Assembly: GCF_026340465.1 (NCBI RefSeq) | Contig: NZ_JAPEPC010000002.1 | Location: 62,001-126,000, forward strand | Source of the DNA: Streptomyces sp. NBC_01306 | GTDB taxonomy: Bacteria; Actinomycetota; Actinomycetes; Streptomycetales; Streptomycetaceae | DNA: 64,000 nt | Direction of reading: 5' to 3' | Shown: positions 58,200 through 64,000 of the stretch, piece after piece | How the letters are laid out: each line of letters opens with the position of its first letter | How positions within the stretch are numbered: the stretch's first letter is position 1 | Position numbers and translations under genes: made by a program | The notes under the pieces: model-generated | The model's database searches: none | Told to the model about the DNA's origin: nothing | The model's input: only the letters and a program-made list of their open reading frames with translations

Positions 58200-59264
58200 A
58201 TGGATCTGCCTGTTCTGCCGCCCGTCAGGCCCATGCTCGCCAAGTCCGTGAAGAAGATCCCGCCCGGTATGCAGTACGAGGGCAAGTGGGACGGTTTCCG
58301 GGCGATCGTCTTCCGGGACGGCCCGGAGGTCGAACTGACCAGCCGTACGGGCAAGACGCTCACCCGGTACTTCCCCGAGCTGGCGGAAGCGCTGCTGCGC
58401 AACCTGCCCCAGCGGTGCGTCCTGGACGGCGAGATCGTCATCACCCGGGACGGCCGGCTGGACTTCGACGCGCTCACCGAGCGGATCCATCCCGCGGCGT
58501 CCCGGGTGAAACTCCTCGCCGAACAGACCCCCGCGTCGTTCATCGCGTTCGACCTGCTGGCCCTGGGCGACGAGTCGCTGATGGCGACGGGCCAGGCGGC
58601 CAGGCGGGAACAGCTGACCTCGTCGCTGGCCTCAGCCGGGCCGCCCGTGCATGTCGCGCCCGCCACGACCGACGCGGATGTGGCCGAGGACTGGTTCCGC
58701 ACCTTCGAGGGCGCCGGCCTCGACGGCGTGGTCGCCAAGCCGCTCGACCTGCCGTATCTGCCCAACGAGCGCGCGATGTACAAGATCAAGCACGAAAGGA
58801 CGGCAGACGTCGTCGTGGCGGGCTACCGCCTCCACCGGTCCGGCCCGGTCGTCGGGTCACTGCTGCTGGGCCTGTACGACGGCGAGGGCGCACTCCAGCA
58901 CGTCGGCGTCTGCGCGGCCTTCTCCATGAAGCGCCGCGCGGAACTCGTCACCGAGCTGGAGCCCCTGCGCATGGAGTCGGCCGCCGGACACCCCTGGGCG
59001 GCGTGGGCGGAGGAGGCGGCGCACGAGACGGCGCGGCTGCCGGGAGCGCCCAGCCGCTGGAGCGGCAAGAAAGATCTGTCGTGGATTCCACTGCGCCCCG
59101 AGCGGGTGCTCGAAGTGGCCTACGACCACATGGAGAACGGCGCACGATTCCGGCACACCACCCAGTGGCGCCGGTGGCGCCCGGACCGGGAACCGCGGAG
59201 CTGCACGTACGCACAGCTGGAGGAACCGTCCGGTCCGGGGCTGGCCGACATCCTCAACGCCTGA
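58200..59264 (+). CDS. ATP-dependent DNA ligase (LigD ligase domain type)
   Basis: 354 residues. Adenylation motif EGKWDGFRAI with Lys29 as the nucleophile, LTSRTGKTLTRYFPEL (about 46-61), LDGEIV (about 78), and LDGVVAKPLDLPY...YKIKHERTADVVVAGYR (motifs IV-V, about 178-212). The C-terminal OB domain carries WIPLRPERVLEVAYDHMENGARFRHTTQWRRWRPD, the usual last part of LigD ligases. It seals nicks and ends. Divergent to the polymerase gene with a 74-base shared promoter region. Confidence 0.93.
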   Translation: MDLPVLPPVRPMLAKSVKKIPPGMQYEGKWDGFRAIVFRDGPEVELTSRTGKTLTRYFPELAEALLRNLPQRCVLDGEIVITRDGRLDFDALTERIHPAASRVKLLAEQTPASFIAFDLLALGDESLMATGQAARREQLTSSLASAGPPVHVAPATTDADVAEDWFRTFEGAGLDGVVAKPLDLPYLPNERAMYKIKHERTADVVVAGYRLHRSGPVVGSLLLGLYDGEGALQHVGVCAAFSMKRRAELVTELEPLRMESAAGHPWAAWAEEAAHETARLPGAPSRWSGKKDLSWIPLRPERVLEVAYDHMENGARFRHTTQWRRWRPDREPRSCTYAQLEEPSGPGLADILNA

Positions 59265-59396
59265 CCGGTCCCGGCTCCAGCGGGACTGTTACTTGCGGAC
59301 GCCGCTTAATTGCAGGCGCGCTATAGTTGTCGGCGCGGAGGCACCGGCACGCCGGGTCGACAACGGCCCGGGTGGCTCCCGCCGAAGGAGGCACCG

Positions 59397-59885
59397 ATGA
59401 CAGCGAAGGACCCGGGGATGACCGCCCTGAGCCAGAGCTGGTGCGCCCTCTCCCTGCTGCACGGAAGGATCGAGGCGCACATCGAGCGCGCGCTCCAGGC
59501 GGGCCACGGGCTGAGCGTGCGCGAATACTCGCTGCTCGACGTCCTGAGCCGCCAGCACGACGGGGAGGGCGGCCATCTGCAGATGAAACAGGTCGCCGAC
59601 GCGGTGGTCCTCAGCCACTCCGCCACCACCCGGCTCGTCACGCGGCTGGAGGACCGGGGACTGCTCTCCCGATACCTCTGCCCCACCGACCGGCGCGGCA
59701 TCTACACCGACGTCACCCCGGCGGGGGCCCTGCTCCTGGAACAGGCCCGCCCCACCAATGACGCGGCCCTGCGCGCCGCCCTCGACCGGGCGGCGGCCGA
59801 TCCGGAGCTGGCACCGCTCGTCAGGGCGGTCGAAGCGCTGAAGACCGTCCAGGCTGCCGAAGCAGCGGAGGCCACTGTCATTTAA
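59397..59885 (+). CDS. MarR-family transcriptional regulator
   Basis: 162 residues from ATG 59397, with AAGGAGG upstream. Winged HTH: LSVREYSLLDVLSRQ (about 39-53), QMKQVADAVVLSHSATTRLVTRLEDRGLLSRY (about 61-92), PTDRRGIYTDVTPAGALLLEQA (wing, about 94-116). The N- and C-terminal helices for dimerisation are present. MarR proteins respond to phenolic or oxidative signals. A TATAGT -10-like hexamer sits at 59322-59327. Its target genes are not evident, as no partner gene is divergent or overlapping. Confidence 0.9.
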   Translation: MTAKDPGMTALSQSWCALSLLHGRIEAHIERALQAGHGLSVREYSLLDVLSRQHDGEGGHLQMKQVADAVVLSHSATTRLVTRLEDRGLLSRYLCPTDRRGIYTDVTPAGALLLEQARPTNDAALRAALDRAAADPELAPLVRAVEALKTVQAAEAAEATVI

Positions 59886-60160
59886 TTTCCGCCCTGCGGG
59901 AATAACGGCGCGATGTGTTGATTTTCAGCGATCCGAGCACCCACCAAGAAAATCTGCCCCACATCGCGGTGCTCAGCGTGCTACTGTCGTTACCAGTTGC
60001 AGTTGTGGTTCCCAAAGACTTCAAGTGCTCTCACTGGCTTTCTGTGCCGGTGGGCGCACTTTTGTATTTCCGGTGTATTCCGGACGTGGTAATCATCGCG
60101 GCGACGTGGGGTTCGCACAGTGCGGGCCTCCGGGCATTTTGCCCCGAAGGAGAGTTTCAC
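59886..60160. other. Upstream region / leader of the cold-shock gene
   Basis: 275 bases, clearly richer in A and T than the genes around it. A TACTGT (59982-59987) could be a -10 box, which would give a leader of roughly 165 bases. Cold-shock genes often have long regulatory leaders. The TSS is not certain. Confidence 0.4.
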
Positions 60161-60364
60161 ATGGCATCTGGCACCGTTAAGTGGTTCAACGCGGAAAAGG
60201 GTTTCGGCTTCATCGAGCAGGAGGGTGGCGGCGCTGACGTCTTCGCCCACTACTCGAACATCGCCGCCCAGGGCTTCCGCGAGCTCCAGGAAGGCCAGAA
60301 GGTGACCTTCGACGTCACGCAGGGCCAGAAGGGCCCGCAGGCCGAGAACATCGTTCCCGCCTGA
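60161..60364 (+). CDS. Cold-shock domain protein (CspA family)
   Basis: 67 residues, one complete cold-shock domain. RNP1 is KGFGFIEQ (14-21) and RNP2 is DVFAHYSN (26-33), both in the usual positions, after MASGTVKWFNAEKG. It binds single-stranded RNA/DNA and melts RNA structure. RBS GAAGGAGAG. Ends in a strong terminator at 60377-60412. The DEAD-box helicase gene follows, so two RNA-remodelling proteins are neighbours. Confidence 0.96.
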   Translation: MASGTVKWFNAEKGFGFIEQEGGGADVFAHYSNIAAQGFRELQEGQKVTFDVTQGQKGPQAENIVPA

Positions 60365-60376
60365 CGCATGACACGC

Positions 60377-60412
60377 AGCTGGGGCCCGCACCTTGGGGTG
60401 CGGGCCCCAGCT
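60377..60412 (+). terminator. Strong rho-independent-like terminator
   Basis: Perfect 16-bp stem (AGCTGGGGCCCGCACC at 60377-60392 with 60397-60412) with a 4-base TTGG loop, followed by a moderately T-rich CGTTGCTTTGTTC. Confidence 0.9.
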
Positions 60413-60738
60413 CGTTGCTTTGTTCGGGCTTCGACCGGTTCCCTGTTACGGTTCCGGAGAGGGCCCGTTCCCAGGTGCGCACCGCGGCCCCGCTGGGGCA
60501 GGGTGCGCCGCCCGTCGCCTCCACAGGACGGACGAGGGCCCGCCTGACCCCCTATGCGCCGGTACACCAGCCGCCTCTGTTCGGCAGTTTCCGGCCGTTT
60601 CGAACTCACCGCCCCGGCTTTTCTCCGATCTGCCCGGCCTTGATTTCGCTCTTTACTTCGGCTCGTTCTTGCGATTCTTCGGCCTCTTGTCCGCTGCCGA
60701 GAATTCCTCGATACGTGCCACATCGAGGAAGGATCCGC
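60413..60738. other. Long leader region of the DEAD-box helicase gene
   Basis: 326 bases without a supported gene; the last 150 bases are AT-richer. It must contain the helicase promoter and possibly a long leader, a common feature of cold-induced helicase genes. The open frame through it is not coding-like. Confidence 0.4.
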
Positions 60739-62283
60739 ATGGACCGCACAGCACGCACGAACGACCGTTACGCACGTACCCGCAGCGGTGGTGGCGCAGG
60801 TTCCGGCAGGGGCGGCTTCCGCTCCCAGGCGCAGAGCCGCTCGGGCGGCTCCGGCCGCTCCGGCGCGCCCAGCCGCTCCGGTGGCCGCGGCCGCAGGCCC
60901 GCACCGCAGGGCGAGTTCGCACTGCCTGTCACGATCACACCGGCGCTGCCCCCGGCCGCCTCGTTCGCCGACATGGAGCTGCCGCCCGAGCTGCTGAAGA
61001 TGCTCACCAGCCTGGGGATGAACGAGCCCTTCCCGATCCAGTCCGCCACGCTGCCGAACTCGCTGGCAGGCCGGGACGTCCTGGGACGCGGGCGCACCGG
61101 ATCGGGCAAGACCCTCGCCTTCGGCCTCGGCATGCTCGTCCGTACCGCCGGACAGCGCGCCCAGCCGCGCCAGCCGCTGGCCCTGGTCCTCGTGCCCACC
61201 CGCGAGCTGGCCCAGCAGGTCACCGACGCGCTCACCCCGTACGCCAGGTCGCTGAGGCTGCGGCTGGCCACCGTGGTGGGCGGTATGTCGATCGGCAGGC
61301 AGGCAAGCGCGCTGCGGGGCGGCGCAGAGATCGTCGTCGCGACCCCCGGCCGGCTCAAGGACCTCATCGAGCGGGGCGACTGCCGCCTCGACCAGGTCAC
61401 CATCACGGTGCTGGACGAGGCCGACCAGATGGCCGACATGGGCTTCATGCCGCAGGTCACCGAACTGCTCGACCAGGTGCGCCCCGACGGACAGCGCATG
61501 CTGTTCTCGGCCACCCTGGACCGCAATGTCGACCTGCTGGTCCGCCGCTATCTGCACGACCCGGTGGTCCACTCCGTCGACCCCTCGGCGGGTGCCGTGA
61601 CCACGATGGAGCACCACGTGCTGCACATCCACGGGTCCGACAAGTACGCGACGACCACCGAGATCGCCGCCCGTGACGGCCGGGTGCTGATGTTCCTCGA
61701 CACCAAGCACGCCGTGGACCAGCTGACCAAGCACCTGCTGAACAGCGGCGTACGGGCCGCCGCGCTGCACGGCGGGAAGTCCCAGCCGCAGCGCACCCGG
61801 ACCCTCGCGCAGTTCAAGACGGGCCATGTCACCGTGCTGGTCGCCACCAACGTCGCGGCCCGCGGCATCCATGTCGACAACCTCGACCTGGTCGTCAACG
61901 TCGACCCGCCCAGCGACCACAAGGACTATCTGCACCGGGGCGGCCGTACGGCGCGCGCGGGAGAGTCCGGCAGCGTCGTCACCCTCGTACTGCCCAACCA
62001 GCGCCGTGAGATGAGCCGGCTGATGGCCGACGCCGGAATCACGCCGCACATCGCCCAGGTGCGGTCCGGGGAGGCCGAGCTGAGCCGTATCACCGGCGCC
62101 CAGGCGCCCTCCGGTGTCCCGGTCACCGTCTCCTCACCGGTCGCCGAGCGCACCAAGGGCAGCCCCTCGTCGGCCCGCGGCCGACGCAGCCGCCCCGCCC
62201 AGGCACGCCGCACGGCGGGTGCGCCCCGCGGCCGCTCCGGCAATCCGCCGCAGCAGTCGTCCTCGTACAAGAACGTCGCCTGA
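60739..62283 (+). CDS. DEAD-box RNA helicase
   Basis: 514 residues from ATG 60739, with AGGAAGG upstream. N-terminus about 10-55 is Arg/Gly/Ser-rich (RNA-binding tail). Then Q-motif GMNEPFPIQSATLP, motif I GRTGSGKT (118-125), PTRELAQQ (Ia), TPGRLKDL (Ib), DEAD box LDEADQMADMGF (226-229 = DEAD), SAT (III) and late motifs ATNVAARGIHVDNLDLVVN and HRGGRTARAG. The C-terminus is again basic. It unwinds RNA duplexes, likely with the cold-shock protein. Ends in the hairpin 62311-62343. Confidence 0.95.
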   Translation: MDRTARTNDRYARTRSGGGAGSGRGGFRSQAQSRSGGSGRSGAPSRSGGRGRRPAPQGEFALPVTITPALPPAASFADMELPPELLKMLTSLGMNEPFPIQSATLPNSLAGRDVLGRGRTGSGKTLAFGLGMLVRTAGQRAQPRQPLALVLVPTRELAQQVTDALTPYARSLRLRLATVVGGMSIGRQASALRGGAEIVVATPGRLKDLIERGDCRLDQVTITVLDEADQMADMGFMPQVTELLDQVRPDGQRMLFSATLDRNVDLLVRRYLHDPVVHSVDPSAGAVTTMEHHVLHIHGSDKYATTTEIAARDGRVLMFLDTKHAVDQLTKHLLNSGVRAAALHGGKSQPQRTRTLAQFKTGHVTVLVATNVAARGIHVDNLDLVVNVDPPSDHKDYLHRGGRTARAGESGSVVTLVLPNQRREMSRLMADAGITPHIAQVRSGEAELSRITGAQAPSGVPVTVSSPVAERTKGSPSSARGRRSRPAQARRTAGAPRGRSGNPPQQSSSYKNVA

Positions 62284-62310
62284 CCGAAGCCCCGTACCGG
62301 GTGACCTGCT

Positions 62311-62343
62311 GATCGCCGCTCCGCACTGCGCGGGGCGGCGATC
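62311..62343 (+). terminator. Terminator hairpin after the helicase
   Basis: GATCGCCGCTCCGC (62311-62324) pairs with GCGGGGCGGCGATC (62330-62343) with one G-U wobble and a 5-base loop, then GGGCTTT. Confidence 0.82.
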
Positions 62344-62494
62344 GGGCTTTCCGGGGTGTCCCGTCCGGGCCTCCGCGGCGGAGCGCCGGCGTTCCGGAAC
62401 CCACCGGGCAGCGCCGGACGATTCTTGACTTACCGTTGTCCGCCTCTCTACGGTCGGCGCCTGGAACCGGTCCGTACCGACGAGCAGGAATCCC

Positions 62495-63028
62495 ATGGCC
62501 CCGCACCCCCCTCCGCCCGCCGACGGCGCTTCCGCGGCAGGACACGACGCGTTCCACCCCGACTTCACCCCCGGGGACGCCGACCGGAATCCAGGACCGC
62601 TGCGTGCCAGGCTGCACCACGTACGCGCCGGGTCGCTCGACGGCGGGACCGCGCAGAGCGGTGGTATGCAGCGGTTCGCCGCGATCAGTGGGAAGACCGT
62701 CGGTTCGGAACGCATCTGGATGGGCGAGACGCATGTCGCGCCGGACACGGCGTCCTCCGACCACCATCACGGGGCGTCGGAGACAGCGATCCATGTCGTC
62801 GCGGGACACCCGGAGTTCGTCTTCCTCGACGACGCCGGCGGTGCGCCCGAGGAGGTGCGGATCCGGACCGGACCGGGCGACTACGTCTTCGTCCCGCCCT
62901 ATGTGCCGCACCGCGAGGAGAACCCGAGCCCCGACGAGACCGCTGTCGTCGTCATCGCCCGGAGCACTCAGGAGGCCGTGGTGGTGAACCTCCCCGGGCT
63001 GTACGTGCTGGGTGAGCCGCCTGCCTGA
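62495..63028 (+). CDS. Cupin-domain protein
   Basis: 177 residues from ATG 62495, with AGGAA upstream. The single cupin barrel (about 60-165) has the metal-site pattern DHHHGASETAIHVVAG (about 88-103, two or three His and one Glu) and the second motif GPGDYVFVPPYVPHREENP (about 128-146) with its His. The first 40 residues are Pro/Asp-rich and flexible. Cupins of this size include dioxygenases and sugar-binding or storage proteins; the reaction is not readable. It converges with the chitinase gene. Confidence 0.85.
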   Translation: MAPHPPPPADGASAAGHDAFHPDFTPGDADRNPGPLRARLHHVRAGSLDGGTAQSGGMQRFAAISGKTVGSERIWMGETHVAPDTASSDHHHGASETAIHVVAGHPEFVFLDDAGGAPEEVRIRTGPGDYVFVPPYVPHREENPSPDETAVVVIARSTQEAVVVNLPGLYVLGEPPA

Positions 63029-63042
63029 TCACAGACCTGCGG

Positions 63043-63085
63043 GCCGGCGGGGCGGGGCGCTCACCGCGCGCCACGCCCCACCGGC
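63043..63085. terminator. Hairpin between cupin and chitinase genes
   Basis: GCCGGCGGGGCG (63043-63054) pairs with CGCCCCACCGGC (63074-63085) with one mismatch; 19-base GC-rich loop. Between convergent stops. Confidence 0.55.
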
Positions 63086-63107
63086 GCGTTCCTTGGGTCT
63101 CCGCGGG

Positions 63108-63992
63108 TCAGCAGCTGAGGTTGGACCCCGGGGTGGTGCCCAGGATCTGGACGAAGCTCTGGTAGCTGTCGATCCGGCTCTGCACCTGCGCGGGGTTGCC
63201 GCCGTCGCATTCGATGCTGCCGTTGATACTGCGGATGGTCTGGCCGAAGCCGGCGCCGTTGACCATGGCGTTGTGCGGGGTCATCGTGCCGGGGCCGGTC
63301 TGGGTGTTCCAGTACCAGAGGCCGGTCTTCCAGGCCACGGCCGGGTCGGTCTCCACCAGGCTCGGATTGTTGAGCAGGTCGATGCCCAGCGCGTCGCCCG
63401 CCGCCTTGTAGTTGAAGTTCCAGCTGAGCTGGATCGGTCCCCTGCCGTAGTAGGAAGCCTGGCCCGCCGGGCACCCGTAGGGCTGTGACGTGTCGCAGTA
63501 ATGGGGGTAGTTGGAGGTGTCCTGCTCGACGACGTAGACGAGACCGCCGGTTTCGTGGCTGACGTTCGCGAGGAACGCGGCGGCCTCCTGGCGCTTGACC
63601 GTGTCGCTGCCGGTGTTCGCGAAGGCGGGGTAGGAACTCAGCGCCGCGGTCAGCCCGCTGTAGGTGTAGAAGGAATTGCGGTTCGGGAACATCTGGTTGA
63701 ACTGCGCCTCGCTGACGACGAAGTCCGAGCCGGCGGGCGGCACGCTGCCGCCGTCACCGCAGGCACCCTGGTCCGACCAGACATCGGCGGAGCCGGGGGT
63801 CTCGTTCTGGGTCCACCATTTCGCCGACCAGTTGTGCCCGTTGTACGAGACGGCCAGTCCGCCCGTGTAGACGGAGGAGGAATTCCAGGCCGAGGCACAG
63901 GTCGCGGCCGAGGCCGGTGTCATCGGCAGGAAGACAGCGAATCCGATGGCCGCCAACAGGGCGGTGAGCAGAGCCATGAGGCGTCGTGACAC
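63108..63992 (-). CDS. Secreted GH19 chitinase with chitin-binding domain
   Basis: 294 residues from GTG 63992, 8 bases from the window edge, so the RBS is not visible and a start further right cannot be excluded. Signal peptide about 1-30. A CBM5/12-type domain (WNSSSVYTGGLAVSYNGHNWSAKWWTQNETPG, about 36-67) is followed by GH19: VSEAQFNQMFPNRNSFYTYSGL, FLANVSHETGG (catalytic Glu near 147), YYGRGPIQLSWNFNY and NGSIECDGGNP. GH19 enzymes cut chitin by inversion, and in Streptomyces are known for antifungal activity. The GH114 and GH92 enzymes in this window also act on fungal-type polymers. Confidence 0.93.
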   Translation of the reverse strand: MSRRLMALLTALLAAIGFAVFLPMTPASAATCASAWNSSSVYTGGLAVSYNGHNWSAKWWTQNETPGSADVWSDQGACGDGGSVPPAGSDFVVSEAQFNQMFPNRNSFYTYSGLTAALSSYPAFANTGSDTVKRQEAAAFLANVSHETGGLVYVVEQDTSNYPHYCDTSQPYGCPAGQASYYGRGPIQLSWNFNYKAAGDALGIDLLNNPSLVETDPAVAWKTGLWYWNTQTGPGTMTPHNAMVNGAGFGQTIRSINGSIECDGGNPAQVQSRIDSYQSFVQILGTTPGSNLSC

Positions 63993-64000
63993 GTGATCAC

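Noticed and set aside
59264..59290. GTCCCG / CGGGAC hairpin after the DNA ligase gene
   Set aside because: Six-bp stem with a 7-base loop; possible but too weak to call next to the 14-16-bp stems used elsewhere.
1..64000. Search by eye for tRNA, rRNA, insertion sequences, integrases and attachment sites
   Set aside because: No transposase or integrase motif, no cloverleaf-like segment with CCA end and no long inverted terminal repeats were found.

Overview
The window reads as a piece of a Streptomyces (or close actinomycete) chromosome. GC content is very high with strong third-position G/C bias. GTG and one TTG start are common, many genes are joined by ATGA or GTGA overlaps, twin-arginine and lipoprotein signals are frequent, and GC-rich hairpins sit between convergent genes. 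There are about 54 protein genes and no rRNA, tRNA, CRISPR array, insertion sequence or prophage that I can see. It looks like ordinary accessory/arm chromosome built from small catabolic, secretory and regulatory modules.

Layout. 1-2304: 5' part of a FUSC-type membrane protein, a CtaG-like membrane protein and a small hypothetical. 2338-10043: a sugar locus made of a DeoR repressor, a secreted GH114 polygalactosaminidase, an ABC sugar importer (lipoprotein plus two permeases, no ATPase), a PfkB kinase and an NAD-dependent GH4 glycosidase. 10155-20014: housekeeping-type accessory genes (GNAT, quinone oxidoreductase, DUF1206, serine beta-lactamase-like hydrolase, D,D-carboxypeptidase, DUF2071, a TetR-SDR pair and a STAND ATPase). 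20092-22275: Tat-exported phospholipase C. 22722-26807: a compact type III polyketide synthase locus with an MmyB-type regulator, a short-chain dehydrogenase that has lost its catalytic residues, a small Rieske-like protein whose two histidine ligand positions appear to be arginine, and a methyltransferase. 27100-30327: secreted GH92 alpha-mannosidase. 32165-41198: an organosulfate locus, with DUF4838 protein, SsuA/B/C-like importer and sulfatase on one strand, and a ROK regulator plus formylglycine-generating enzyme on the other. 41238-49680: FUSC transporter, APC permease, small secreted protein, GntR-MFS pair and a VOC protein. 49696-51513: divergent GlxA-type AraC regulator and HD hydrolase. 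51585-55374: a coupled secreted-protein/VWA-protein pair, a PAP2-like membrane protein and a methyltransferase. 55711-59264: type II NADH dehydrogenase and a split, divergently transcribed LigD polymerase/ligase. 59397-63992: MarR, cold-shock protein, DEAD-box helicase, cupin and a GH19 chitinase at the right edge.

The best candidates for something not yet described are three. The first is the type III PKS locus with its two apparently inactive enzyme relatives. The second is the GH114/ABC/kinase/GH4 locus, which may be a utilisation system for fungal galactosaminogalactan. The third is the sulfatase-FGE-ROK-SsuABC-DUF4838 locus. All functional claims come from reading motifs by eye; no database search was run.
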